DNA of 64,000 nucleotides from Pelagibacterium limicola (GCF_015694405.1 NZ_JADQDB010000007.1:1-64000); one strand, 5' to 3'. Positions 36,954 to 46,298 are shown, numbered from the stretch's first letter. Made by a program: numbers and translations. Notes: a model not told the origin generated them from the letters alone.

Positions 36954-37313
36954 ATGAAGTCGTGCCTGATCGTTGATGACTCGAGCGTCATCCGCAAGGT
37001 CGCGCGCCGCATCCTCGAGGACATGGATTTTATTGTCGATGAGGCCGAGGACGGTCAGGAAGCCTACGACAAATGCACGCGCGAAATGCCCGACGTGATC
37101 CTGCTCGATTGGCAGATGCCGATCATGAGCGGCCTGGAGTTCCTCAAGGCCCTGCGCGGTTATAATGGTGGAGACCGTCCCAAAGTGGTCTACTGTATGA
37201 CCGAACGCGACATCGGCCAGATAGCAATGGCCCGCAAGGCCGGCGCCAACGACCACATGTTCAAGCCGTTCGACCAGGCCATGCTCGAGGAAAAATTCCA
37301 GCCCTATGTCTGA
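36954..37313 (+). CDS. Single-domain response regulator (CheY-like)
   Basis: A 119-aa receiver with no output domain. The acidic pocket DD (residues 8-9), the phospho-acceptor Asp52 in ILLDWQMPIMSG, the Thr in CMTERD and the Lys in HMFKPFD are all present. GGGGAG precedes the ATG. It is not CpdR or DivK by sequence, lacking their motifs. In many rhizobia a receiver of this kind sits directly after chpT, so a link to the CckA-ChpT-CtrA relay is plausible but not shown. Its last 10 bp overlap the converging DUF2867 gene. Confidence 0.92.
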   Translation: MKSCLIVDDSSVIRKVARRILEDMDFIVDEAEDGQEAYDKCTREMPDVILLDWQMPIMSGLEFLKALRGYNGGDRPKVVYCMTERDIGQIAMARKAGANDHMFKPFDQAMLEEKFQPYV

Positions 37314-37855
37314 GCCGGGCGCGGAACCTCGATATCCTTGAGGTTGGCCAGCATCCGCCACACGATGAGCTTGTGGAACGGATAGACCGCGAAAAGATAG
37401 AACCGACCCCAGACATTGTGCGGATGGACCCAGGTGCTCATCGCAGCATGCCCGGAGGGCGAGCGCGTCTTCATCACCGACACCCTGAAATCGACATGAC
37501 TGTCATCGGTGCCGAAGGTGATTTCCTCTTCGGAAAGGAAATCGATCGCAAAAACGCCTCTGTATTTCCCCGAGACGAGATCCTCGCGTGTCGGCGGCGC
37601 ATAGTCTGTCTCACTATCTGTCTTGAGCCCGAAGGGGCGCACCAGAGCGTTGCGTAGCCAGAGCAGCACCAGCACCCACCTGGGCATCGTGAAAAACGTC
37701 AGAATCGCAATATCGGCGGCCTGCAAGGAAGGGTCGGCAACCGGCGCGATCTGGCTGTCGAGAAAGTCACCTTCCCGGTAATGGCGCATCAGGGCGCCGG
37801 TTTGCGGATACACAAAACGCTGTGCCAAATTCGTGGCCTCATCGCTGCTGAACAT
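37304..37855 (-). CDS. DUF2867 family protein
   Basis: A 183-aa protein starting MFSSDEATNLAQRFVYPQTG. MPRWVLVLLWLRNALVRPFG and TFGTDDSHVDFRVSV, then VHPHNVWGRFYLFAVYPFHK, are typical of DUF2867, whose members have no proven function but are often near NAD-dependent sugar epimerase-like genes. ATG 37855 was chosen over an upstream frame to 37933 because the family starts near there. The stop lies inside the coding end of the CheY-like gene (10-bp convergent overlap). Confidence 0.8.
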   Translation of the reverse strand: MFSSDEATNLAQRFVYPQTGALMRHYREGDFLDSQIAPVADPSLQAADIAILTFFTMPRWVLVLLWLRNALVRPFGLKTDSETDYAPPTREDLVSGKYRGVFAIDFLSEEEITFGTDDSHVDFRVSVMKTRSPSGHAAMSTWVHPHNVWGRFYLFAVYPFHKLIVWRMLANLKDIEVPRPAQT

Positions 37856-38149
37856 GGCCGATCCTACCGGCCATGCGCGCAGCGGACATCTGTCCCGATG
37901 TCGCAGGCACCGAGAGCAAGCCCTGTAAACCATTGAGAAGACGCCGCATTCCCGTGCATTGTGCGAAATCGTCGCAACCGGACCGCCTGAGCCACACTCC
38001 GCAATTGTGCGTGAAAAACGCGCATTGGCGCATTGAACGTGCTATAATCCGAGTGCGAACACGAGATCGCGGGAAGCGCGGTCGCCCTTGCGCCTTTTTG
38101 ACTGCAGCCGCTTGGGCCTCTGCGCCGCAGACAATGCGGGGAGGCGAGC

Positions 38150-38932
38150 ATGGCAATCAGCGACAATATCGATATGACCAACCCTATCGACAGGGTGCGA
38201 CCAATCACCTTTGCGGATCTGTGGGACGCGCTACGCAAGGGCGCGGCCGACTTTTGGGAGCGACCGTCCCACTACGTCTTCCTCGTCGTCATCTATCCGG
38301 TCGCCGGTATCCTCCTTGCCGTCTGGACGGCAGGGGGAAATCTTTTTTCCCTCCTCTATCCGATAGCCGCCGGCTTTGCCCTGATTGGCCCGGTGGCTGC
38401 GCTCGGCCTTTACGAAATCAGCCGAAGGCGCGAGCAGGGACTGGACGACCATCCCGCTTATGCGTTCATGGTACTTAAGTCTCCCGCGCTGGGCTCAATT
38501 GCCGTGCTGGGCCTCATGCTTGCGGTCTGCTTTGCGGTCTGGCTGATGGCTGCCGACGCGCTTTATCTCTACTTTTTCCGCCATAATCCCCCTGAAACGC
38601 TCTCCGCCCTGATCTGGGCGACCCTCACCACACCCTACGGCTGGGGCTTGCTGATGTGGGGCAATCTGATCGGGTTCTGTTTCGCCCTGTTTGTCCTCAC
38701 GACCACAGTCATTGCCTTCCCACTGCTGCTTGATCGCGGCGGCGATGCGCTGCGGGCTATCAACACCTCCGTGCGCGCGGTGATGGCCAGCCCCTTCCAG
38801 TTCCTTACCTGGGGGGCAATCGTCGCCGTGCTGCTGTTTATCGGCTCGCTGCCGCTCTTTGTCGGCCTCGCCATCGTCCTGCCCATCCTCGGGCACGCAA
38901 CCTGGCACCTTTACCGCAAGGCCGTCGTCTAA
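38150..38932 (+). CDS. DUF2189 family membrane protein
   Basis: A 260-aa integral membrane protein with about six helices (residues 43-60, 67-88, 108-135, 160-190, 215-240 and 240-255). MTNPIDRVRPITFADLWDAL and FALIGPVAALGLYEISRRRE followed by SPALGSIAVLG and LLLDRGGDALRAINTSVRAV are the DUF2189 pattern. GGGGAGGCGAGC gives a strong RBS. Function unknown; the family occurs widely in alphaproteobacteria. It converges on ctrA, separated by a terminator. Confidence 0.85.
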   Translation: MAISDNIDMTNPIDRVRPITFADLWDALRKGAADFWERPSHYVFLVVIYPVAGILLAVWTAGGNLFSLLYPIAAGFALIGPVAALGLYEISRRREQGLDDHPAYAFMVLKSPALGSIAVLGLMLAVCFAVWLMAADALYLYFFRHNPPETLSALIWATLTTPYGWGLLMWGNLIGFCFALFVLTTTVIAFPLLLDRGGDALRAINTSVRAVMASPFQFLTWGAIVAVLLFIGSLPLFVGLAIVLPILGHATWHLYRKAVV

Positions 38933-38947
38933 ACTCGAGACACAAAA

Positions 38948-38976
38948 AACCCCGCGCGGGAGGAACGCGCGGGGTT
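38948..38976. terminator. Bidirectional terminator between DUF2189 gene and ctrA
   Basis: AACCCCGCGCG-GGAGGAA-CGCGCGGGGTT, an 11-bp perfect stem. It is flanked by A-run (CACAAAAAA) on the left, giving a T-run for the minus-strand ctrA transcript, and by CTTCC on the right. Confidence 0.88.
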
Positions 38977-38998
38977 CTTCCGGAACAGGCTGAAAGCG

Positions 38999-39700
38999 TC
39001 AGGCGCTTTCGGCCATTTCGGTCTCGTCGGGCTCGCGCAGCACATAGCCGCGGCCCCAGACGGTTTCGATGTAATTCTTGCCAGCGGTCGCCACGGAAAG
39101 CTTCTTGCGGAGCTTGCAGATGAAGACGTCGATGATCTTGAGTTCGGGCTCGTCCATACCGCCATAAAGGTGGTTGAGGAACATCTCCTTGGTGAGCGTA
39201 GTGCCCTTGCGCAGCGAAAGCAGCTCGAGCATCTGGTATTCCTTGCCCGTCAGGTGCACGCGCTGACCGCCCACTTCCACCGTCTTGGTGTCGAGGTTGA
39301 CGGTAAGATCGCCGGTTGTGATGACCGATTGGGCATGGCCCTTGGAGCGCCGCACTATGGCGTGGATACGGGCGACCAACTCATCCTTGTGGAAAGGCTT
39401 GGTCATATAGTCGTCGGCACCGAACCCGAGGCCGCGAACCTTGTCTTCGATCCCTGCTAGACCTGAAAGAATGAGGATCGGGGTCTGAACCTTCGCAACG
39501 CGGAGCGTGCGCAGGACTTCATAGCCGCTCATGTCCGGCAGATTGAGATCAAGCAGAATGATATCGTAATCATAGAGCTTGCCGAGATCGACACCTTCCT
39601 CACCGAGGTCTGTGGTGTATACATTGAAACTCTCGGATTTGAGCATCAGCTCGATGCTCTGCGCTGTCGCGCTGTCGTCCTCAATCAAGAGCACACGCAT
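38999..39700 (-). CDS. ctrA: Cell-cycle response regulator CtrA
   Basis: A 233-aa OmpR-type response regulator and master regulator of cell cycle, flagella and replication initiation in alphaproteobacteria. [20 protein letters not shown] is the characteristic start; Asp51 in [15 protein letters not shown] is phosphorylated through ChpT; the winged-helix DNA-binding part has [20 protein letters not shown] and [20 protein letters not shown]. It is phosphorylated, degraded and, in Caulobacter, inhibited at promoters by SciP, all with genes in this window except CckA and ClpXP. The region upstream is packed with GANTC sites. Confidence 0.98.
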   Translation of the reverse strand: MRVLLIEDDSATAQSIELMLKSESFNVYTTDLGEEGVDLGKLYDYDIILLDLNLPDMSGYEVLRTLRVAKVQTPILILSGLAGIEDKVRGLGFGADDYMTKPFHKDELVARIHAIVRRSKGHAQSVITTGDLTVNLDTKTVEVGGQRVHLTGKEYQMLELLSLRKGTTLTKEMFLNHLYGGMDEPELKIIDVFICKLRKKLSVATAGKNYIETVWGRGYVLREPDETEMAESA

Positions 39701-40098
39701 GCCAATCCCCTTAACCTTAGGTTCCTACTGGAACTGGGTGCCGCCACCGGGCTCACCCTTAACCAAACCCTACTGGGCACGATTCGAACCTACCGCCAAT
39801 TAGTTAACAGAATCTGATTCAGGCGGGCAATATGCAACATGCATTAACATTAAAATGTCATAAGCTACTGAAATCTAAAGAAAAATGCTGCAAATTTTTC
39901 TTAATGCATAACCTTAAGAAATCCCTCCAACCGACTCGTGGGACTCATGGATACATGGGTAATGGAGGGAAAAGCGGCAGCGCCGGGCCAACCGGAAATA
40001 ATTTGCTCAACGAATCCCAATATCGCGCCACGCTTAAGAATGAGTTACCAAGGTGACGCTCGTGGGGCGCGAATCGTCCCATTCTTGGAGAATCAGCG
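39701..40098. promoter_or_regulatory. ctrA-fliI divergent control region with eight GANTC sites
   Basis: GANTC occurs at 39781, 39810, 39816, 39933, 39942, 40012, 40071 and 40090: eight in about 314 bp, against one or two expected by chance. GANTC is methylated by CcrM and read by GcrA in alphaproteobacteria, and methylation of the ctrA promoter times its expression in Caulobacter. TTAACC half-sites at 39711 and 39759 and TTAA at 39804 fit autoregulation by CtrA. The section around 39835-39915 is strongly AT-rich, as for a promoter. The sites are seen; methylation and binding are inferred. Confidence 0.6.
40034..40048 (+). promoter_or_regulatory. CtrA-type box before fliI (one mismatch)
   Basis: TTAA-GAATGAG-TTAC matches TTAA-N7-TTAA at seven of eight positions, 51 bp before the fliI start. 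fliI is a known CtrA target in Caulobacter. Binding is inferred. Confidence 0.45.
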
Positions 40099-41433
40099 GT
40101 GCGGTCGCTCATCACCGACATCGATGCCATAGATGAAGTCGAGGTCTTCGGCCGCGTCAAAACGGTCCAGGGGCTTTTGATCGAAGTTGTGGGTCCGGTG
40201 CGGGAATTGCGCGTGGGCGGGCGGGTGTTCATCGAAAGCCAGAGTGGGGCGACGCTCACCTGCGAGATCATCGGCTTTCGCGAAGGCTTGGCGCTTTGTC
40301 TGCCCTTCGGCCCCGTCGAGGGCATTCGGCTTGGCTGCAAGGCCGTGTTTGCGGGCCATGACGGCGCCGTCTATCCCGATGAGAGCTGGCTCGGGCGCGT
40401 CATCAATGCCGAGGCAAAGCCGATAGACGGCGGGGGCCCGCTTAGGCGCGGGGCCGATGCCTATGGGCTACGCAATAGTCCACTGCCAGCACACGAACGG
40501 GCCAGGGTCGGCGACCCGGTGGATCTGGGCGTGCGGTGCCTCAATACCTTCACCACCTGCTGCGAAGGCCAGCGCATGGGGATTTTCGCGGGATCGGGCG
40601 TCGGCAAGTCGGTTCTGATGAGCATGCTCACTCGCAATACAGACGTTGACATCGCCATTGTCGGGCTGATCGGGGAGCGCGGTCGCGAGGTGCAGGAATT
40701 CGTTACCGAATATCTTGGCGAGGCGGGTATCAAGCGTGCCATCGTCATCGTCGCCACCTCCGATGAATCCGCGCTCATGCGCCGACAGGCGGCCTATCTG
40801 ACGCTGACGCTGTCCGAATATTTTAGGGACCGCGGCAAGCGCGTCCTGTGTATGATGGACAGCCTCACCCGCTTCGCCCAGGCCCAGCGCGAGATCGGAC
40901 TGGCCATCGGGGAACCGCCAACGGCCAAAGGCTACCCCCCAACCGTCTTCACCGAACTGCCGCGTTTGCTTGAACGTGCCGGGCCTGGCCTCGTCAATTC
41001 AGGCTCCGTTACCGGTCTGTTTACCGTTTTGGTGGAAGGTGACGATCACAATGAGCCGATTGCGGATGCCGTACGGGGTATTCTTGATGGACACATTGTC
41101 ATGGAACGGGCCATTGCCGAACGGGGGCGCTATCCCGCGGTGAACGTGCTGCGCTCTGTCTCGCGGACCATGCCGGGCTGCGTGCCGGAAGATTTTCGGC
41201 CGACGCTCACCAAGGCCCGCGAACTGATGTCGGTTTATGCCGACATGGAGGAGCTGATCCGGCTGGGGGCATACCGGAAAGGATCGGATCCCAAGGTTGA
41301 CCGCGCCATCGCGCTCAACCCGGTCCTGGAGGCGTTTTTGAGCCAGGATGGGGGCGAGCGCACCTCTATAGCCGACGGCTACAATCTGCTGGCGGCGATA
41401 TTGGAGACCGGTGGAGCGGGAGACTCGGCTTGA
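40099..41433 (+). CDS. fliI: Flagellar export ATPase FliI
   Basis: A 444-aa ATPase of the flagellar type III export apparatus, homologous to F1-beta. Walker A is [15 protein letters not shown] near residue 165; Walker B is [40 protein letters not shown] and [20 protein letters not shown] follow as in the family. It starts at a GTG with TTGGAGAA upstream. fliJ lies 19 bp downstream, the usual partner. It is transcribed divergently from ctrA. Confidence 0.97.
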   Translation: MRSLITDIDAIDEVEVFGRVKTVQGLLIEVVGPVRELRVGGRVFIESQSGATLTCEIIGFREGLALCLPFGPVEGIRLGCKAVFAGHDGAVYPDESWLGRVINAEAKPIDGGGPLRRGADAYGLRNSPLPAHERARVGDPVDLGVRCLNTFTTCCEGQRMGIFAGSGVGKSVLMSMLTRNTDVDIAIVGLIGERGREVQEFVTEYLGEAGIKRAIVIVATSDESALMRRQAAYLTLTLSEYFRDRGKRVLCMMDSLTRFAQAQREIGLAIGEPPTAKGYPPTVFTELPRLLERAGPGLVNSGSVTGLFTVLVEGDDHNEPIADAVRGILDGHIVMERAIAERGRYPAVNVLRSVSRTMPGCVPEDFRPTLTKARELMSVYADMEELIRLGAYRKGSDPKVDRAIALNPVLEAFLSQDGGERTSIADGYNLLAAILETGGAGDSA

Positions 41434-41452
41434 TGGGTAAGGAGTACAAGTC

Positions 41453-41863
41453 ATGAAGTCGAAAAGCGCGAGCCTGATCCGCCTCAAGAAATTCCAGGTG
41501 GACGAGAAGCGTCGCCAGGTCATGCAGATCGAAATGATGATTGCCGATTTCGAGCGGATGGCTGCCGAACTCGACCAGCAGATCGAAATCGAACAACAGA
41601 AGACCGGGATTTCCGACGTCGCGCACTTCGCCTATTCCACTTTCGCCAAGGCCGCGATTACGCGCCGCGACAACCTCATTAATTCTGCAAACGACATGCG
41701 AGGCAAGCTCGAGGCCGCCCAGGACGAGCTCGCCGAAGCGATCGAAGACCTCAAGAAGGTAGAACTTCTCGACGCCCGCGAACATGCGCGTGAGGAAGCC
41801 GAACAGCTCAAGAAAGAGCAGGCCGAATACGACGAGATCGGCCGCCTGAGATATCGGCGCTGA
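41453..41863 (+). CDS. fliJ: Flagellar export protein FliJ
   Basis: A 136-aa, mostly helical, charged protein that forms an antiparallel coiled coil: ASLIRLKKFQVDEKRRQVMQ, MIADFERMAAELDQQIEIEQ and the C-terminal EHAREEAEQLKKEQAEYDEI. FliJ sits in the FliI hexamer like the gamma subunit of F1. Position after fliI and length support the call; alphaproteobacterial FliJ proteins are poorly conserved. Confidence 0.85.
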   Translation: MKSKSASLIRLKKFQVDEKRRQVMQIEMMIADFERMAAELDQQIEIEQQKTGISDVAHFAYSTFAKAAITRRDNLINSANDMRGKLEAAQDELAEAIEDLKKVELLDAREHAREEAEQLKKEQAEYDEIGRLRYRR

Positions 41864-41896
41864 TCCCGGACTTCATCCTATCTGGCGGAACATCGC

Positions 41897-42238
41897 ATGA
41901 CGTTCGATGAAATCCGTGAGATCGCTCTGGCATATCCCGGCGTATCCGATCACGTCACCTACGGGACCCCCTCGCTCAAGGTCGGTGGTAAATTTCTGCT
42001 GCGCGAGCGCGAACCCGGTCTCCTCGTTCTCCAGCGCCCCTCCCGCGACGAGCGCGATCTTCTGCTCGAGGCCGAGCCTGAGCTCTTTTTCATAACCGAT
42101 CACTATCGGGACTATCCCTATGTCCTCGTTCGCATGGAGCGGCTTGAGCCGGAGCGTTTCCGCACCCTGTTCGAGACGATCTGGCGGGACAAGGCACTCA
42201 AAAAACACCTCGCCGCGTTTGGCCTCCACGAAACCTGA
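41897..42238 (+). CDS. MmcQ/YjbR family protein
   Basis: A 113-aa protein. MTFDEIREIALAYPGVSDHV, TYGTPSLKVGGKFLLRERE and DHYRDYPYVLVRMERLEPER are those of the MmcQ/YjbR fold (DNA-binding-like double-wing), and the C-terminal WRDKALKKHLAAF matches too. Function is unclear; members are small single-domain proteins. It follows fliJ by 33 bp on the same strand and may be read through from the flagellar transcript, though no functional tie is known. Confidence 0.9.
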   Translation: MTFDEIREIALAYPGVSDHVTYGTPSLKVGGKFLLREREPGLLVLQRPSRDERDLLLEAEPELFFITDHYRDYPYVLVRMERLEPERFRTLFETIWRDKALKKHLAAFGLHET

Positions 42239-42333
42239 TTGACTGCACTCCAATCGCGGATGTGTATGCAGGCGGTCGAAATGTTGTACCTTGGCAGTCG
42301 GCGAAACGCTGGCGGGGGGAGTTGGACGAGAGC

Positions 42334-43713
42334 ATGTTCGTATCGGTTTTCGACGTCTTCAAGATAAGCGTAGGCCCATCCTCGTCCCACACCATGGGTC
42401 CAATGCTCGCCGCCGCGTACTTTCTCGATCGCCTACGCGATACCGACGCCCGCCCCGGTACGCGCCTCAAGATCACGCTCTATGGTTCGCTCGCCTATAC
42501 CGGCGCCGGGCACGGAACTCTCGATGCCATTCTGGCCGGCTGCCTGGGCTTTGCCCCGCGAGACTACGACAAGCAAGCTGCCGAAACCGCGATTTCGGAC
42601 CTCCGTACCCGCAAGGCGATCGCTCCCGGCAATGGCTGGCGCATCGCGCTCGATCCCGAAACCGATCTCGAACTCGACAGGAAGACCCGGCTTGAAGCCC
42701 ATCCTAACGGCATGCGCTTTGCGCTCCTTGGCCCGGATGGTGAGACACTAGTCGAAGAAACCTACTTCTCGGTCGGCGGCGGCTTCGTGAGCACTGCCGC
42801 CGAGATGGCCCAGCGCGAGGGCCCGGCCACCGCAACCGATGATGTCCCCTACCCTTTCGCCAACGCCGCCGAAATGCTGCGCATGGGCGCCGAGTCGAGC
42901 CTTACCATTGCGGAGATGAAGCACGCCAATGAGTGCGCGAGGCTCGACGGGCAGGAATTCAGCGGCCGACTTCTCAACATCTGGGAGGTGATGAACCGCT
43001 GCATCGATCGCGGCCTCGAGGCTCAGGGCGAGCTACCCGGCGGTTTGCATGTCAAACGCCGCGCCCGGGCCCTCTTCACCAATCTCACCAGTCCCACAGG
43101 CCGCAACGACGTACCGCTCCATTCCGCCATTGATTGGCTCTCGGCCTATGCGATGGCCGTCAATGAGGAAAATGCCGCCGGCGGGCAGGTGGTCACCGCG
43201 CCCACCAACGGCGCGGCGGGCGTCATCCCGGCGGTGATCCGCTACTATATCGACCATGTCCCCGGCGCATCGCCCGGCAAGATCCCCGACATGCTGCTGA
43301 CCGCCGCGGCTATTGGCGGGCTCATCAAGTACAATGCCTCGATCTCGGGTGCTGAAGTCGGGTGCCAGGGCGAAGTCGGCTCTGCCTCTGCCATGGCCGC
43401 CGCCGCGCTCTGCGCTGCGCTCGGCGGCACCAATGCCCAGATCGAAAACGCCGCTGAAATCGCCCTCGAACATCACCTGGGGATGACGTGCGACCCGATC
43501 CGGGGCCTCGTTCAGGTCCCCTGCATCGAGCGCAACGGCATGGGTGCGGTCAAGGCTGTTGCCGCCGCCTCGCTCGCCATGCAGGGCGACGGCACCCACA
43601 TCGTTCCCCTCGACGCCTGCATCGAAACCATGCGCCAGACCGGCAAGGATATGGACGAACGCTACAAGGAAACCTCGCTCGGCGGCCTGAGCGTCGCCGT
43701 GCCCGACTGCTAG
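42334..43713 (+). CDS. sdaA: L-serine ammonia-lyase (L-serine dehydratase)
   Basis: A 459-aa single-chain [4Fe-4S] enzyme turning L-serine into pyruvate and ammonia. The start [20 protein letters not shown] is the family hallmark; [20 protein letters not shown] and [20 protein letters not shown] follow; cluster cysteines lie in [20 protein letters not shown] and [21 protein letters not shown] chose ATG 42334, behind GGGGGGAGTTGGACGAGAGC. The last 4 bp overlap the converging gene at 43710. It degrades the serine made by SerA/SerC elsewhere in the window. Confidence 0.96.
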   Translation: MFVSVFDVFKISVGPSSSHTMGPMLAAAYFLDRLRDTDARPGTRLKITLYGSLAYTGAGHGTLDAILAGCLGFAPRDYDKQAAETAISDLRTRKAIAPGNGWRIALDPETDLELDRKTRLEAHPNGMRFALLGPDGETLVEETYFSVGGGFVSTAAEMAQREGPATATDDVPYPFANAAEMLRMGAESSLTIAEMKHANECARLDGQEFSGRLLNIWEVMNRCIDRGLEAQGELPGGLHVKRRARALFTNLTSPTGRNDVPLHSAIDWLSAYAMAVNEENAAGGQVVTAPTNGAAGVIPAVIRYYIDHVPGASPGKIPDMLLTAAAIGGLIKYNASISGAEVGCQGEVGSASAMAAAALCAALGGTNAQIENAAEIALEHHLGMTCDPIRGLVQVPCIERNGMGAVKAVAAASLAMQGDGTHIVPLDACIETMRQTGKDMDERYKETSLGGLSVAVPDC

Positions 43714-44060
43714 TCGGCGACCACGGCGATTTCCCGCACAACCTCCCCGCTGCTCCCGTCATAAAGGCGTACCAACGTCGCGCCATCGAGCCGGTAGGTC
43801 ACAACCACAAACCCTTCCTGCACCGCAGCCGAAACAACCTCTGCGCCCGCCGGGATGCTGACGCTTTCGAGCCCGTAGGCTGCGCCCGGTTCCGGGCTCA
43901 TGGTCCAGAGCCGATAGACAACCACCCCGGCAACCGCCATAAAGCCCAGCAAAAGAACGAGCATCGAAATTGCCGCGCGGCGGCGGGCCTTGTTGATGAT
44001 GGCGAGCGCTTCGCCCTCAAGCGGGGTTTCGGTCTCGTCGGAAGTTCGGGTATCGGTCAT
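43710..44060 (-). CDS. Small single-pass membrane protein (116 aa), wedged between opposite-strand genes
   Basis: It starts MTDTRTSDETETPLEGEALA, has a membrane helix at about residues 31-53 (AAISMLVLLLGFMAVAGVVV) and a C-terminal soluble part, about 60 residues, with EVVSAAVQEGFVVVTYRLDG and IREIAVVAD-like end. The 116-aa protein resembles unnamed rhizobial envelope proteins encoded beside rluA-type genes. Its start codon CAT overlaps the ATG of the pseudouridine synthase gene in a CATG, and its stop overlaps the sdaA stop: no free DNA at either end. Confidence 0.72.
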   Translation of the reverse strand: MTDTRTSDETETPLEGEALAIINKARRRAAISMLVLLLGFMAVAGVVVYRLWTMSPEPGAAYGLESVSIPAGAEVVSAAVQEGFVVVTYRLDGATLVRLYDGSSGEVVREIAVVAD

Positions 44061-45066
44061 GACCAGCGGTCCAGTCGAAAATGATGAGCACGTCGCAACG
44101 GTTTCCGAGGGGGAGGCCGGCACGAGGCTCGATGCGTTTCTGGCCGCCCGCTTCCCCGTCTTCTCGCGCAACCGGATCAAGGATCTGATCCTCGAAGGTG
44201 CCGTCAGCGTCAACGGGACGCCCAATGTAACGCCGAAATATCGGGTCAAGCCCGCGGAGTCCATCGCCTTTGCCACGCCCGAGCCGGTCGATGCCGATCC
44301 AGAGGGTCAGGACATCCCGCTCGATATCCTTTTCGAGGACGAATATCTGATCGTTCTCAACAAGCCTGCCGGCCTCGTAGCCCACCCCGCCCCGGGGAAT
44401 GAGGACGGCACGCTGGTCAACGCTCTGATCCACCATTGCGGCGACTCCCTGCGCGGTATCGGTGGTGTCAAACGTCCTGGCATCGTCCACCGGCTCGACA
44501 AGGACACCACGGGTGTAATGGTCGCCGCCAAGACCGAAGCCGCCCATAATGGCCTTGCTGCCCAGTTCGCCGATCACGGTCGCACAGGACCGCTGGAACG
44601 CGAATATACCGCCCTTGTCTGGGGCGTTCCCAATCCGCTCAAAGGCGTCGTTGACACCAGGCTCGGCCGCGATCCCTCCAACCGTCTCAAGCAGGCGGTC
44701 CTTAAGTCCGGCGGACGCCAGGCGATCACCCACTATCGCGTGGTCCGGCATTGGGGCGCCGACAGCGCCGCTGTCGCCGAGGTCGCTTGCACGCTCGAAA
44801 CCGGCCGCACGCACCAGATCCGCGTGCACATGGCCCATCTCGGCCACCCCCTGCTCGGCGACGCGCTCTACGGCGCCGGCTTTGCCACAAAGATCAACAC
44901 GCTCCTGCCCGCCGCGCAGGCCGCACTCCGGGCGCTCAGCCGCCAGGCCCTCCACGCCGCCGTTCTCGGATTTGAGCACCCGGTGACGGGCGAAGTGCTC
45001 CGCTTCGAGGCGCCGTTGCCCGATGATCTGACGCTACTGCGTCAAAAGCTCGAGGCCGGAGTCTGA
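44059..45066 (+). CDS. rluD: RluA-family rRNA pseudouridine synthase (RluD-like)
   Basis: A 335-aa enzyme. The N-terminal S4 domain (GTRLDAFLAARFPVFSRNRI, KDLILEGAVSVNG) precedes the catalytic domain; the active Asp is in GIVHRLDKDTTGVMVAAKTE; EREYTALVWG and ETGRTHQIRVHMAHLGHPLL are conserved. RluD modifies the helix 69 region of 23S rRNA; other RluA members modify other sites, so the exact target is not certain. ATG 44059 matches the family start; its promoter and RBS must lie inside the divergent membrane protein gene. Confidence 0.92.
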   Translation: MTSGPVENDEHVATVSEGEAGTRLDAFLAARFPVFSRNRIKDLILEGAVSVNGTPNVTPKYRVKPAESIAFATPEPVDADPEGQDIPLDILFEDEYLIVLNKPAGLVAHPAPGNEDGTLVNALIHHCGDSLRGIGGVKRPGIVHRLDKDTTGVMVAAKTEAAHNGLAAQFADHGRTGPLEREYTALVWGVPNPLKGVVDTRLGRDPSNRLKQAVLKSGGRQAITHYRVVRHWGADSAAVAEVACTLETGRTHQIRVHMAHLGHPLLGDALYGAGFATKINTLLPAAQAALRALSRQALHAAVLGFEHPVTGEVLRFEAPLPDDLTLLRQKLEAGV

Positions 45067-45326
45067 GGCTGTTTCGCCGGCATACGCCTCGAAAAGTTCA
45101 ATCTACTCCACGCGATCGCACGCAACCTATCGCGGCGCCCCTCATTTACCTTCGGATGGAATGAAACGTGTCCCTCGCAACAAAATTTGAAGCGGGGGAT
45201 GAAAAGGTCAGATTCCAGCCTATATATTTCCTCGAAATTATGCTCGCCGCATGCCGGGCAACAGGATGTGGCGGGCTTGGGGTGTGCCGGGATCAACCGG
45301 GCACCAAGTCATTGAGGGGGTGCTGA

Positions 45327-46205
45327 ATGGCCCAGTCCAATCTACCGGTTCTATCGTCCGAAAGTGGCCTCAACCGCTATCTTCAGGAAATTCGTAAGTT
45401 TCCGATGTTGCACGCGGATGAGGAATTCATGCTCGCCAAGCGTTATCGCGAGCATGAGGACCCGGCGGCGGCGCAAAAGCTCATCACCTCCCACCTGCGG
45501 CTCGTCGCCAAGATCGCCATGGGCTATCGCGGCTATGGCCTGCCCATCTCGGAAGTCATTTCCGAGGGTAATGTGGGGTTGATGCAGGCCGTCAAGCGCT
45601 TCGAGCCCGACAAGGGGTTCCGGCTGGCCACCTACGCCATGTGGTGGATCAGGGCTTCGATCCAGGAATATGTCCTGCGCTCGTGGTCGCTGGTCAAGAT
45701 CGGCACGACGGCCGCGCAAAAGCGCCTGTTCTTCAATCTGCGCCGCATCAAGGGCCAGATTGCCGCGCTCGACGACGGCAATCTCCACCCCGACCAGATC
45801 AAGCAGATCGCAACTACCCTCAACGTCACCGAAGACGACGTGGTCTCGATGAATCAGCGCCTAACGGGTGACGCCTCGCTCAACGCGCCCATGCGCGCCG
45901 ACGAAGGCGCGAGCCAGTGGCAGGACTGGTTGATCGACGATACGCCCGACCAGGAAGAAGTGCTGGGGGAGAGCCAGGAGTTTGATGAGCGCATGTCCTT
46001 GCTCGAAGGCGCAATGGACGTTCTCAACGACCGCGAGCGCGCCATCTTCAAGGCCCGTCGCCTTCAGGAGAACCCCACGACGCTCGAAGAGCTGGCACAG
46101 GAATACGATGTCAGCCGCGAACGCATCCGCCAGATCGAGGTTCGCGCCTTCGAAAAGGTGCAGGACGCCGTCAAGGAAGCCGCCCGCGCGCAGGCGGCGC
46201 ATTGA
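45327..46205 (+). CDS. rpoH: Heat-shock sigma factor RpoH (sigma-32)
   Basis: A 292-aa sigma factor for heat-shock genes. Region 2 has RLATYAMWWIRASIQEYVLR and WSLVKIGTTAAQKRLFFNLR, which includes the RpoH box; region 4 has LNDRERAIFKARRLQ and VSRERIRQIEVRAFEKVQ. Some rhizobia carry two rpoH genes, so another copy may exist elsewhere. GGGGGTGCTGA precedes the ATG. A 260-bp AT-containing leader separates it from the rluA-family gene and should hold its promoter. Confidence 0.97.
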   Translation: MAQSNLPVLSSESGLNRYLQEIRKFPMLHADEEFMLAKRYREHEDPAAAQKLITSHLRLVAKIAMGYRGYGLPISEVISEGNVGLMQAVKRFEPDKGFRLATYAMWWIRASIQEYVLRSWSLVKIGTTAAQKRLFFNLRRIKGQIAALDDGNLHPDQIKQIATTLNVTEDDVVSMNQRLTGDASLNAPMRADEGASQWQDWLIDDTPDQEEVLGESQEFDERMSLLEGAMDVLNDRERAIFKARRLQENPTTLEELAQEYDVSRERIRQIEVRAFEKVQDAVKEAARAQAAH

Positions 46206-46298
46206 GCGGTCATTCTTGCGCGGCCTGTTGCATGTCGCCTCGATAAGTTGGCCGACAGCCGCTCGCTAAGTCCCTGAACTTGCCGCGGTGGATACACA

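Noticed and set aside
45042-45296. Minus-strand frame of 84 codons with two CxxC-like motifs between rluD and rpoH
   Set aside because: It needs a TTG start, has no ribosome binding site, overlaps the end of rluD and covers the expected rpoH promoter. Cysteines alone are not enough.
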